Of a stretch of DNA of 64,000 nt, positions 43,158-50,524 are shown piece after piece. The notes beneath the pieces are model-generated. The model was given only the letters and a program-made list of their open reading frames with translations, was not told the origin of the DNA and ran no database searches. Made by a program: the position numbers and the translations under genes. Within the stretch, counting starts at the first letter, position 1; each line of letters starts with the position of its first letter. Source of the DNA: Desemzia sp045528445 (lineage in GTDB: Bacteria; Bacillota; Bacilli; Lactobacillales; Carnobacteriaceae); assembly GCF_045528445.1 (NCBI RefSeq), contig NZ_JBGQQU010000004.1:62001-126000 (forward strand). Direction: 5' to 3'.

Positions 43158-43427
43158 ATGGCAAAGAAAAGTAAAATTGCAAAAAGCAAACGACAACAAG
43201 CAACAGTTGAAAAATATGCAGAGTTGCGCAAAGAATTAAAAGCTGCCGGCGACTACGCTGGATTACAAAAATTACCACGTGATGCTTCACCAACACGCTT
43301 AAAGAACCGTGATGCAGTAGATGGTCGACCAAGAGGCTACATGCGTAAATTCGGCGTATCCAGAATTACTTTTAGAGATTTAGCTCATGATGGTAAAATT
43401 CCTGGCGTTAAAAAAGCCAGCTGGTAA
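43158..43427 (+). CDS. rpsN: 30S ribosomal protein S14, zinc-independent type
   Basis: An 89-residue S14 with the conserved C-terminal half (S-P-T-R-L-K-N-R-D, R-P-R-G-Y-M-R-K-F-G-V-S-R, and K-A-S-W at the end). It has no C-x-x-C pairs, so this is the long, zinc-free form rather than the 61-residue zinc form of the spc operon. It stands alone, away from other ribosomal genes, as the reserve S14 genes do that replace the zinc form under zinc limitation. A possible Zur box is upstream. AAGAGGA precedes the ATG. Confidence 0.93.
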   Translation: MAKKSKIAKSKRQQATVEKYAELRKELKAAGDYAGLQKLPRDASPTRLKNRDAVDGRPRGYMRKFGVSRITFRDLAHDGKIPGVKKASW

Positions 43428-43442
43428 AAAAAACTCTATTAA

Positions 43443-43486
43443 AATACTCCTCCTTTAGATTTTTTCTTAAAGGGGGAGTATTTTTG
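43443..43486 (+). terminator. rpsN terminator
   Basis: AAATACTCCTCCTTTA pairs with TTAAAGGGGGAGTATTT, followed by a T-run. Confidence 0.9.
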
Positions 43487-43532
43487 TTTTCCTTACGAAG
43501 AGATTTGAACAAAAAATAATTAACTATCTTAC

Positions 43533-43561
43533 TTTACAAATTATACCGCCAGGGGTATAAT
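43533..43561 (+). promoter_or_regulatory. Promoter of the persulfide-response operon
   Basis: TTTACA, a 17-bp spacer and a perfect TATAAT. The spacer and -10 hexamer overlap CstR-type operator 1, so repressor binding would exclude RNA polymerase. Confidence 0.82.
43542..43559. promoter_or_regulatory. CstR-type operator 1
   Basis: TATACC-GCCAGG-GGTATA has 6-bp inverted arms around a GC core. This is the layout of CsoR-family CstR operators. Confidence 0.75.
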
Positions 43562-43565
43562 TTGT

Positions 43566-43584
43566 AATACGGGCGGGGGTATAA
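43566..43584. promoter_or_regulatory. CstR-type operator 2, overlapping the yidD ribosome binding site
   Basis: AATACGGGCGGGGGTATAA repeats the operator pattern less symmetrically. The GGGGG in it is also the only plausible Shine-Dalgarno element for yidD, seven bases from its ATG. Confidence 0.6.
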
Positions 43585-43586
43585 AA

Positions 43587-43826
43587 ATGAAAAAACTTCT
43601 TATAAAAAGCATAAAAGGATATCAAAAGGGGATTTCACCTTTATTTGCACCAAGCTGCCGTTACTATCCAACTTGTTCTCATTATGCTGTTGAAGCGATA
43701 GAAAAACATGGAGCAGCTAAAGGAACTTTGATGGGAGCATCGCGTATTTTGCGGTGCCATCCTTTTGTAAAAGGCGGGCATGATCCTGTTCCAAATCATT
43801 TTTCATTAAAAAGAAACCATCACTAA
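43587..43826 (+). CDS. yidD: YidD membrane protein insertion efficiency factor
   Basis: A 79-residue protein with the YidD signature: I-K-G-Y-Q-K-G-I-S-P, then the cysteine-rich S-C-R-Y-Y-P-T-C-S-H-Y, and R-C-H-P-F-V-K-G-G-H-D-P-V-P near the end. YidD is a small membrane-associated helper of YidC-dependent protein insertion. It is usually next to rnpA and yidC; here it is the first gene of an operon for persulfide handling. It is 26 bases upstream of trxA. Its ribosome binding site is part of CstR-type operator 2. Confidence 0.92.
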   Translation: MKKLLIKSIKGYQKGISPLFAPSCRYYPTCSHYAVEAIEKHGAAKGTLMGASRILRCHPFVKGGHDPVPNHFSLKRNHH

Positions 43827-43852
43827 AACACACATAGAGAGGAAAGAATGAT

Positions 43853-44173
43853 ATGACTGTAAAAGTAACCGATACAAGTTTGGCATCAGAAGTGAAGAAA
43901 GGCATTACGTTAGTTGATTTTTGGGCTCCTTGGTGTGGACCGTGTAAAATGCTGGGACCAGTTTTAGAAGAACTGGAAGAAGAATTTACACCAAACATCA
44001 AAATTGCTAAATTGAATATTGATGAAAACAATGAAGTGGCCAGCCAATTGGGAATCATGAGTATTCCTACAATGGTGTTATATCAAGATGGCCAGCCGAT
44101 TGAAAAAATCGTCGGCTATCAACCAAAAGAAGTGTTAAAAGAATATTTGTCAGAAAAAATAGCAGCCAATTAA
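43853..44173 (+). CDS. trxA: Thioredoxin
   Basis: A 106-residue thioredoxin with the active site W-C-G-P-C near residue 31, the cis-proline in S-I-P-T, and the standard V-D-F-W-A-P strand. It could reduce persulfides formed on the neighbouring rhodaneses. It is probably a pathway-specific thioredoxin in addition to a housekeeping one. It is second in the operon, with a GAGAGGAAAG region before the ATG. Confidence 0.93.
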   Translation: MTVKVTDTSLASEVKKGITLVDFWAPWCGPCKMLGPVLEELEEEFTPNIKIAKLNIDENNEVASQLGIMSIPTMVLYQDGQPIEKIVGYQPKEVLKEYLSEKIAAN

Positions 44174-44189
44174 TCAAAGGAGGAGAACT

Positions 44190-44495
44190 ATGTTTTTCAA
44201 AAGAACACCTACCATTTCGACTAACGAATTAGAACATCAATTATCTGAGAAACCACAGATTATTGATGTACGTGAACCAAGTGAGTTTCGGGCTGGACAT
44301 ATCCCGGGAGCGAAAAACGTCCCATTAGGAAAAGTAGATCGCTATACTCCAAAAGGAAAAACATATGTCATCTGTCAATCAGGTATGCGCAGTAAAAGAG
44401 CTGCAAAAGTATTATTGAAACAAGGGCATGATGTAGTCAATGTTCGCGGAGGAATGATGTCGTGGACTGGAGCTAAAAGAGGAGGCAAAAGCTAG
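44190..44495 (+). CDS. Single-domain rhodanese sulfurtransferase
   Basis: A 101-residue rhodanese-like domain. The fold markers I-D-V-R-E-P-S-E-F-R-A-G-H-I-P-G-A-K-N are present, and the catalytic loop is C-Q-S-G-M-R-S, with cysteine as persulfide carrier. It moves sulfane sulphur between small thiols and the CoA-disulfide reductase encoded next. GGAGGAG precedes the ATG. The stop TAG overlaps the GTG start of the next gene by one base. Confidence 0.92.
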   Translation: MFFKRTPTISTNELEHQLSEKPQIIDVREPSEFRAGHIPGAKNVPLGKVDRYTPKGKTYVICQSGMRSKRAAKVLLKQGHDVVNVRGGMMSWTGAKRGGKS

Positions 44496-46147
44496 TGAGA
44501 GTCGTGATTATTGGAGGAGTAGCAGGAGGAATGTCTGCAGCTACTCGGTTAAGACGCTTGAATGAAACGGCAGAAATCATTGTGTTGGAAAAAGGACCTT
44601 ATGTATCCTTTGCTAACTGTGGGTTGCCATATTACGTTGCTGGTGAAATCGAAAACCGAAGCGACTTGCTGGTCCAAACGCCAGAAGCTCTGCAGGCGCG
44701 TTTTGAACTGGATGTCCGTCCTAACAGCGAAGCAATCGCAATAGATTCAGAACAAAAAGAGGTCACTGTTCAATCAGGAGAAGCTGAATATGCATTATCC
44801 TATGATAAATTGATTCTTTCTCCTGGAGCTAAACCGTTTGTACCACCAGCTGAAGGACTAGAAGAAGCCCAAAATATCTTCACATTGCGTTCAGTACCGG
44901 ATGTGGACGCTATTACTGAATTTATAGATGCTCATCAACCTAAAAAAGCGGTAGTGATTGGAGCTGGATTTATCGGTTTGGAAATGGCTGAAAGTTTGGC
45001 ACACCGGGGATTAGAAGTCATCATTGTTGAAAAGGCTCCACAAGTATTGCCGCCATTTGATGAAGAAATGGCAGCTTATATTACTAAAGAATTAGAAGCG
45101 AATGGCATCAAGCTGTATACAGGACTGGCAGCTGAATCATTTGAAGAAGCTGGTAAAGTAATTGTGCTGGAAAACGGAGAGCGATTAGAAAGTGATCTTA
45201 CGCTCATGTCTGTAGGTGTCAAACCAGAAACGACACTTGCTGTAGCAGCTGGTATTGAAACTGGAGTACGTGGCGGGATAGTTGTCAATGAACACTATGA
45301 AACGAATTTAAAAGACATTTACGCTGTTGGAGATGCTATTGTGGTCAGACAACAAATCAATGGCGAAGATACGATGATTGCGCTAGCTTCTCCGGCAAAT
45401 CGCCAAGGTAGACAAGTGGCGGATGTGATCAGCGACTTGGAACGGAAAAATAAAGGCAGTATTGGAACAGCCATCGTTCGAGTGTTTCATTTGGCAGCAG
45501 CTTCAACAGGTCTGAATGAAAGACAATTGCAAATGAACGATGAAACCTATGAAGTAGTGCATATCCAAGGAAAAAGCCATGCCGGTTATTACCCAAATGC
45601 GGGAACAATTGTATTGAAATTGTTGTTTCACCCTACTACCGGAAAGATTTTTGGCGCCCAAGCTGTTGGAGAAGACGGGGTAGACAAACGGATTGATATC
45701 TTGGCAACGGCTATCAAAGCAGGAATGACTGTCGAAGATTTGCCGGAATTAGAATTTACGTATGCACCTCCTTTTGGTTCAGCAAAAGATCCCGTGAACA
45801 TGGCGGGATACGCTGCATTGAACCTGATGGAAGGGTTAAGCGATTCTGTACAATGGCATGAATTAGAAGACAAACAACAAGAAGGGTATTTGTTGTTGGA
45901 TGTTCGAAATGAAAGTGAGCTTGAAAAGAATGGCCGCTTAAAAGGATCGGTTAATATTCCTTTAGATAGTTTAAGAGAACGACTGTCAGAAGTTCCTAAA
46001 AACCAGCCGATTATTGTGAGTTGTCACAGCGGGTTGCGCAGTTATCTTGCGGAGCGCATATTAAAGCAAAACGGCTATAAAGTGAAAAATTTAGATGGAG
46101 CGTTCGCGCTTTACTCTACAGTTAGACCAGAAAAGGTGGTAAACTAA
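44495..46147 (+). CDS. CoA-disulfide reductase/rhodanese fusion (CoADR-RHD)
   Basis: A 550-residue flavoprotein. FAD-binding begins at V-V-I-I-G-G-V-A-G-G-M-S-A-A. The single active-site cysteine is in F-A-N-C-G-L-P-Y-Y near residue 43. The NAD(P)H domain is V-V-I-G-A-G-F-I-G-L-E-M-A, and a dimerisation domain follows. The last 90 residues are a rhodanese domain with C-H-S-G-L-R-S. Such fusions reduce CoA persulfide and polysulfides with NAD(P)H, releasing sulfide. The start is GTG, with GAGGAGG upstream and TAGTG coupling to the preceding gene. It is the central enzyme of the operon. Confidence 0.93.
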   Translation: MRVVIIGGVAGGMSAATRLRRLNETAEIIVLEKGPYVSFANCGLPYYVAGEIENRSDLLVQTPEALQARFELDVRPNSEAIAIDSEQKEVTVQSGEAEYALSYDKLILSPGAKPFVPPAEGLEEAQNIFTLRSVPDVDAITEFIDAHQPKKAVVIGAGFIGLEMAESLAHRGLEVIIVEKAPQVLPPFDEEMAAYITKELEANGIKLYTGLAAESFEEAGKVIVLENGERLESDLTLMSVGVKPETTLAVAAGIETGVRGGIVVNEHYETNLKDIYAVGDAIVVRQQINGEDTMIALASPANRQGRQVADVISDLERKNKGSIGTAIVRVFHLAAASTGLNERQLQMNDETYEVVHIQGKSHAGYYPNAGTIVLKLLFHPTTGKIFGAQAVGEDGVDKRIDILATAIKAGMTVEDLPELEFTYAPPFGSAKDPVNMAGYAALNLMEGLSDSVQWHELEDKQQEGYLLLDVRNESELEKNGRLKGSVNIPLDSLRERLSEVPKNQPIIVSCHSGLRSYLAERILKQNGYKVKNLDGAFALYSTVRPEKVVN

Positions 46148-46443
46148 TGTATAATTCAATATCAATGCCGGAATTTGAACAAAAATGGAAAAAAGAGAAC
46201 CTTCCTGTAGTAGATGTGAGAGAAATGGACGAATGGGAAAATGGACATTTAGATGGAGCTGTCCATGTTCCTTTAAGCAATCTATCAACTGCAAAAGAAA
46301 CATTAGATAGAAATCAAGAGTATTATGTAATGTGTCACTCAGGAGCGCGTTCTTCCATGGCTTGCCAACAATTAGCTAAAGAAGGCTACAAAGTTACAAA
46401 CGTAATGGGAGGAATTTCTGCTTGGAGAGGAGAAAGAGTGTAA
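46147..46443 (+). CDS. Single-domain rhodanese sulfurtransferase
   Basis: A 98-residue rhodanese domain. It shows V-V-D-V-R-E-M-D-E-W-E-N-G-H-L-D-G-A and the active loop C-H-S-G-A-R-S. Its loop differs from the first single-domain rhodanese (C-Q-S-G-M-R-S), so the two probably use different acceptors. Both ends overlap neighbouring genes by one base, showing translational coupling from the CoADR-RHD gene to cstR. Confidence 0.92.
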   Translation: MYNSISMPEFEQKWKKENLPVVDVREMDEWENGHLDGAVHVPLSNLSTAKETLDRNQEYYVMCHSGARSSMACQQLAKEGYKVTNVMGGISAWRGERV

Positions 46444-46703
46444 TGGAATACGATGCAAAAATTGTCAATCGTTTAAAACGCTCCGATGGTCAATTGCATG
46501 GAGTGTTAAAAATGATTGAAGAAGAAAAGGATTGTGCAGATATCGTGACCCAATTGTCTGCTGTCCGTTCGAGTATTGACCGCGCCATCAGTCTGATCGT
46601 AGCAGAAAACTTAGTAGAATGTGTTCAAGTGAATATCAAAGATGGCCATACAGGTGAAGAAAGTATCCAACAAGCGATTCAGTTATTGATGAAGAGCAGA
46701 TAA
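46443..46703 (+). CDS. cstR: CstR persulfide-sensing repressor (CsoR family)
   Basis: An 86-residue four-helix repressor of the CsoR/RcnR family. The two sensing cysteines fall at positions 31 (D-C-A-D-I) and 60 (V-E-C-V-Q), the positions used by staphylococcal CstR. The histidine that copper-sensing CsoR places before its second cysteine is absent, which argues for a sulphur rather than a metal sensor. Persulfides would cross-link the cysteines and release the operators at 43542 and 43566. The ATG overlaps the previous stop (TAATG). It is the last gene of the operon. Confidence 0.9.
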   Translation: MEYDAKIVNRLKRSDGQLHGVLKMIEEEKDCADIVTQLSAVRSSIDRAISLIVAENLVECVQVNIKDGHTGEESIQQAIQLLMKSR

Positions 46704-46806
46704 GCCGAAACCACTCATTTATAGGAATCTACAAAATCCGGTGCGGCAATAAAGCTTTATTTAAACTAGGTGTTGCTGGTTCTTGATAAGTGGAAAATAA
46801 ACTAGA

Positions 46807-46849
46807 ATAAAGACTTGGCTTCTCATTTGAGAAGCCGAGTCTTTTTTTT
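46807..46849 (+). terminator. Terminator of the cstR operon
   Basis: AAGACTTGGCTTCTC pairs with GAGAAGCCGAGTCTT, followed by eight T. Confidence 0.92.
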
Positions 46850-46886
46850 GAATAAAAATATTGGATAAAATACGGCATCATTATTT

Positions 46887-46920
46887 TTTTGTTGCAAATA
46901 CAACAAAACAAGGTTAAGAT
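46887..46920 (+). promoter_or_regulatory. marR promoter with embedded dyad operator
   Basis: TTTTGTTG-CAAATA-CAACAAAA is a perfect 8-bp dyad at 46887-46908. The promoter -35 (TTGCAA, 46892-46897) lies inside it, with a 17-bp spacer and TAAGAT at 46915-46920. It is probably the auto-operator of the MarR protein encoded next. Confidence 0.72.
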
Positions 46921-46955
46921 AAAAACAGAAGACGAAAAATTTAGGAGATAGAAAT

Positions 46956-47408
46956 ATGACGGAAATTTTAAGGGATATCGGAGTGATCGCCAGAGCATTG
47001 GATTCAATTGCGAATATTGAGTTTAAAGAATACGATTTGACGCGTGGTCAATATTTGTATCTAGTGCGAATTGTTGAAAATCCAGGTATCATTCAAGAAA
47101 AAATGGCTGAAATGATCAAAGTAGACCGAACAACAGCAGCAAGAGCCGTTAAAAAACTAGAAGACAATGGGTTCATCGAAAAAATGCCAGACCTTGAGAA
47201 CAAAAAAATCAAAAAGCTCTACCCCACTAAAAAAGGGAAAGAAACTGCGACTATAATTCTTAAAGAAAACAGCTACTCAAACAAGGTTGCTTTAAAGGGA
47301 TTCTCAAAAGAAGAATCTGAAACTATCTCGTTTCTTTTGGAAAGAGTTCGAAAGAATGTAGAAACCGATTGGGACTCTGTGAAAAAGGGACATAAGAGAC
47401 AGTATTAA
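46956..47408 (+). CDS. MarR family transcriptional regulator
   Basis: A 150-residue MarR protein. The winged helix at about residues 30-100 shows G-Q-Y-L-Y-L-V-R-I, I-K-V-D-R-T-T-A-A-R-A-V-K-K-L-E-D-N-G-F-I-E, and the wing K-K-L-Y-P-T-K-K-G. Flanking helices would form the dimer. TAGGAGA precedes the ATG. It leads an operon with paiA and a B3/4-domain gene (gaps of 26 and 2 bases), and its promoter carries a perfect dyad. The ligand is unknown. Confidence 0.87.
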   Translation: MTEILRDIGVIARALDSIANIEFKEYDLTRGQYLYLVRIVENPGIIQEKMAEMIKVDRTTAARAVKKLEDNGFIEKMPDLENKKIKKLYPTKKGKETATIILKENSYSNKVALKGFSKEESETISFLLERVRKNVETDWDSVKKGHKRQY

Positions 47409-47434
47409 AATAGAGATATGAAAGGACACGAGAG

Positions 47435-47965
47435 ATGACTGATGAAATCAAGCGATGTACACTAGAGGATTTAGCAGAGTTACAAAAGATTAGTATCGAA
47501 ACGTTTAGCGATACCTTTCTGGATCAGAACGAAGCTCAAAATCTGCAGGATTATTTAAACAAAGCTTACAATAGCGATCAATTAAAAAGAGAATTAGAAA
47601 ATCCACGTTCAGAGTTCTACTTCTTATACGATGGAACAGAACTTGCGGGTTACTTAAAAATCAACACAGGCCAAGCGCAAACTGAAACCATACAAGAAAA
47701 TGCTTTAGAAGTCGAACGAATTTACATTAAATCCAACTTTAAGAGAAAAGGATTAGGTAAAAAACTGATTTATAAAGCTCTCGAACTAGCAGAAGAATAT
47801 CAAAAGACAACTATCTGGCTGGGAGTATGGGAGGAAAATCTTGGAGCGATAGCGTTTTATCAAAACCTTGGATTTGTTCAAACGGGTGCGCACTCATTTT
47901 TCATGGGGAACGATGAGCAAGTAGACTATATTATGACCAAAAGGATCTATAGAGTGGAGGGATAA
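47435..47965 (+). CDS. paiA: GNAT acetyltransferase, PaiA-like (spermine/spermidine)
   Basis: A 176-residue GNAT acetyltransferase. It closely follows the Bacillus PaiA pattern: S-I-E-T-F-S-D-T-F-L-D-Q-N, V-E-R-I-Y-I-K, the acetyl-CoA loop R-K-G-L-G-K-K-L, I-W-L-G-V-W-E and G-F-V-Q-T-G-A-H-S-F-x-M-G. PaiA acetylates polyamines and related small amines to prevent toxicity. The gene is second in the MarR-led operon, suggesting control by a small-molecule signal. GAAAGGA precedes the ATG. Confidence 0.88.
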   Translation: MTDEIKRCTLEDLAELQKISIETFSDTFLDQNEAQNLQDYLNKAYNSDQLKRELENPRSEFYFLYDGTELAGYLKINTGQAQTETIQENALEVERIYIKSNFKRKGLGKKLIYKALELAEEYQKTTIWLGVWEENLGAIAFYQNLGFVQTGAHSFFMGNDEQVDYIMTKRIYRVEG

Positions 47966-47967
47966 CG

Positions 47968-48681
47968 ATGAAAAAAATAACAGTAGAATCTGATTTTTGG
48001 GCATTGTTTCCAGATGCTCAAATCAAGGTGTTGACGGTAAAAAATGTCCATAATCAGAACAGTGAAGAAAGTCGAGCTTATTTTACTGAGCTGCTAAAAA
48101 ATGGTAAAAAAGAAGCTCAGAAATACCTGACTGAAGAGACGTTTAGCCTCAATCCAGTAGTAGCTGAATGGCGAAAAGCATTTAGTCAGTTTAAAACGAA
48201 AAAAGGAGCTCGTTCTTCGATCGAAGCTTTGTTAAAAAGGGTAAGCCAAGATAGAGATTTTACTCCGATTAATCCATTAGTGGATAGTTACAATAGTATC
48301 TCGCTAACTTATGGACTGCCTTGTGGTGGAGAAGATGTGCATTCTATCCAAGGCAACCTGCATCTTGGAAAAGCCCAAGGCGGAGAAGGGTTCCGACCTT
48401 TAGGAGCTGAAGCAGATTCACCCGCATTGCCCGAAGAAATCATCTATTACGATGATGCAGGGGCTATTTGCCGGTGTTTTAATTGGAGAGAAGCTCAACG
48501 GACAATGCTGACAGAACATACAACTGATGCGATACTGGTGATGGAGGCTATTAATTCTGTCCAAGTTCAGCGCGCAAATGAAGCTATTGCTGATTTAAAA
48601 GATCTGGTGGATACTTATTTTAAAATTGAAAGCCGCGTTTTAACTTTAACGAGAGAAAATCCTTCAGTTTCGATCTACTGA
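47968..48681 (+). CDS. B3/4-domain protein (phenylalanyl-tRNA synthetase beta-like)
   Basis: A 237-residue protein consisting of a B3/4 domain, the editing-type module of phenylalanyl-tRNA synthetase beta. Typical segments are P-V-V-A-E-W-R-K-A-F-S-Q-F near residue 65, L-V-D-S-Y-N-S-I-S-L-T-Y-G-L-P near 100, and a C-terminal beta-rich part with I-C-R-C-F-N-W-R-E-A. Free-standing copies may clear mis-charged tRNA or bind unusual amino acids, which is not proven. It is third in the MarR operon, two bases after paiA. GGAGGG precedes the ATG. Confidence 0.87.
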   Translation: MKKITVESDFWALFPDAQIKVLTVKNVHNQNSEESRAYFTELLKNGKKEAQKYLTEETFSLNPVVAEWRKAFSQFKTKKGARSSIEALLKRVSQDRDFTPINPLVDSYNSISLTYGLPCGGEDVHSIQGNLHLGKAQGGEGFRPLGAEADSPALPEEIIYYDDAGAICRCFNWREAQRTMLTEHTTDAILVMEAINSVQVQRANEAIADLKDLVDTYFKIESRVLTLTRENPSVSIY

Positions 48682-48705
48682 ATGATTTCCATTGAACAGA
48701 TAGAC

Positions 48706-48748
48706 AAAATAAAGAAGCCTTGTTTTAAACAAAGCTTCTTTATTTTGC
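48706..48748. terminator. Bidirectional terminator
   Basis: AAAATAAAGAAGC pairs with GCTTCTTTATTTT between convergent genes. Confidence 0.88.
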
Positions 48749-48759
48749 CTAAATTGATT

Positions 48760-49725
48760 TTATTTGAACAAATTGTGCTCAATAAATGCTCTCCGCGGCT
48801 CTAAAAAGTCGGGAAGGGTTAACGGTACATCGTCAAATTCCGCATCATCATAAGATTCAGGGGCGCTTTTATCCAAAGCGTCTTCTTCAGTAGCTACTTC
48901 AATCAAGAGATTATTGGGTTCTCTAAAGTAAAGTGAATAGAAAAATTCACGATTCTTGATCCCAGAATTGATAAAGTTCTTGTCGGCTACTAATGTTTCG
49001 ACTGCTTGCAAAGCGTCTTTGTTTTTCACGGATAAAGCGACATGATGAGCTCCTCCGATCCCAAGAATTTCCAAAGGATTCTGTTTATCTTCTATCACGT
49101 GGATTTCTTGGTTCAAGAAGCTATCTGCTTTTGATAACACGGTTACTGGTAAATCACCTTGCATCAGGTGCTTCGTGACAGATAGATGAAAGAATTGTTC
49201 TAGAATAGTTGTTGTTGCCAAAGAATAACGCACTCTCAAATGAATCGAATCGATTCCGACGATGGCATTTTCAAGGGAGATATCAGCTGTCTCTCTACCA
49301 AAATAATCACTCGGAGAACCAGACCCTTTTAGAGGTACCAGACCTAATTGCACGCCATCATAATCTTCAAAACGCAGGATCTTAGAGTCGTTGTAATCTT
49401 CAATTTCGCAATTGAATAAACCATAGTCATTCAAGCGCTTTTCCCAAAAGTAAAGAGCCTCAACAGAAGGAACTGCAAAAACAGTTCGTTCGATTGAATT
49501 AGTGCCGAATGCTTTATCCGCACCGCTGGTCATTTGGAAAATCGTGAATTCGGTACCTGGTCTGCCTGTAGTATCCGCAAAAAATAAATGGTACATTTCT
49601 ATATCATCTTGGTTTACTGTTTTTAATAGCAAATCTAATCCAAGTAGTTTATGATAAAATTGGAAGGATTTCTCAATGTCTCTGTTTATAACCGAAACAT
49701 GATGGATAGTAGAATGATTCATCAT
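48760..49725 (-). CDS. mhqO: Ring-cleaving dioxygenase (MhqO-like, VOC family)
   Basis: A 321-residue VOC-superfamily protein with two glyoxalase-type modules (about residues 5-135 and 150-290). I-H-H-V-S-V near the start and H-H-V-A-L-S near residue 225 supply two metal histidines, and a glutamate in L-I-E-V-A-T the third. L-L-K-T-V-N-Q-D-D is a family marker of MhqO/YkcA-type enzymes linked to hydroquinone and catechol detoxification. It is divergent from an MhqD-like carboxylesterase, as mhq genes are grouped in Bacillus. The two start codons are only about 46 bp apart. Confidence 0.85.
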   Translation of the reverse strand: MMNHSTIHHVSVINRDIEKSFQFYHKLLGLDLLLKTVNQDDIEMYHLFFADTTGRPGTEFTIFQMTSGADKAFGTNSIERTVFAVPSVEALYFWEKRLNDYGLFNCEIEDYNDSKILRFEDYDGVQLGLVPLKGSGSPSDYFGRETADISLENAIVGIDSIHLRVRYSLATTTILEQFFHLSVTKHLMQGDLPVTVLSKADSFLNQEIHVIEDKQNPLEILGIGGAHHVALSVKNKDALQAVETLVADKNFINSGIKNREFFYSLYFREPNNLLIEVATEEDALDKSAPESYDDAEFDDVPLTLPDFLEPRRAFIEHNLFK

Positions 49726-49771
49726 GGTAATTTAGCACATCCTTTAAATGAATGATTGGAGAGAACTTCTT

Positions 49772-50350
49772 ATGGAATATATTAACATACCCGCTTCAGC
49801 AAATGAATTTTTTGTGTTGTTTCATGGAACTGGAGGAAATGAATACAGTTTATTAACTGTCACTGGAGATATCGATCCCAATGCTTCTGTCATCAGTTTT
49901 CTTGGTGAAGAAGGGGCTGGAGAAACTAGAAGATTTTTCAAACCTCTAGTCAATAGACAACTGCAACGCGATGATTTCAACAAAAAAGTCGCTGCTTTTT
50001 TAACGCTTTGGGATACAGTAAAACCGACTGATGCTAAAATTACTTTTATCGGCTATTCAAATGGAGCCAACTTTGTTTTAGGGTTGCTAGAAAAACGTCC
50101 GGACATTGCGGAAAACATTGTCTTATTACACCCATCGAATTTAGAATACACTTTTGAAAAGGGCTCAAACTGCCGTATTTTTCTAACGGTTGGCGCAAAT
50201 GATCCCTTGTCTGTACCTGGAGATGTGATGAAATTAGCGAAACAGTTGACTGAACAATTTCCGTCAACGGAGCTGAAAATGTTGGATAGTGGGCATGAAG
50301 TAACGCCTATTGAAGTCCGTGCTGCAGCAGAGTATCTGAAAAAAGAATAA
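49772..50350 (+). CDS. mhqD: Phospholipase/carboxylesterase family hydrolase (MhqD-like)
   Basis: A 192-residue alpha/beta hydrolase. The oxyanion motif is L-F-H-G-T-G-G-N-E, the nucleophile serine is in G-Y-S-N-G-A-N near residue 97, the acid in G-A-N-D-P-L-S, and the histidine in D-S-G-H-E-V. The family includes MhqD, induced by quinones in Bacillus. GGAGAG lies eight bases before the ATG at 49772. It probably acts together with the divergent dioxygenase; the natural ester substrate is unknown. Confidence 0.85.
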   Translation: MEYINIPASANEFFVLFHGTGGNEYSLLTVTGDIDPNASVISFLGEEGAGETRRFFKPLVNRQLQRDDFNKKVAAFLTLWDTVKPTDAKITFIGYSNGANFVLGLLEKRPDIAENIVLLHPSNLEYTFEKGSNCRIFLTVGANDPLSVPGDVMKLAKQLTEQFPSTELKMLDSGHEVTPIEVRAAAEYLKKE

Positions 50351-50355
50351 ATACA

Positions 50356-50390
50356 CAAAAAACTTCTGCGGTTTAAGAGAAGTTTTTTTG
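50356..50390 (+). terminator. Terminator of the mhqD-like gene
   Basis: AAAAAACTTCT / AGAAGTTTTTTT with a short loop. Confidence 0.82.
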
Positions 50391-50524
50391 TATTTTCAAA
50401 CCTTTTACCCGGTTTACTCAAACTTCAGTTCATTTTTGCGAAAAATATACATTGGTTGTATAGAGTAGAGATGTACGGTAGTTCGTTGCAGAGCTGCAAA
50501 GAATCTATTTTTGGGAGGGAAATA

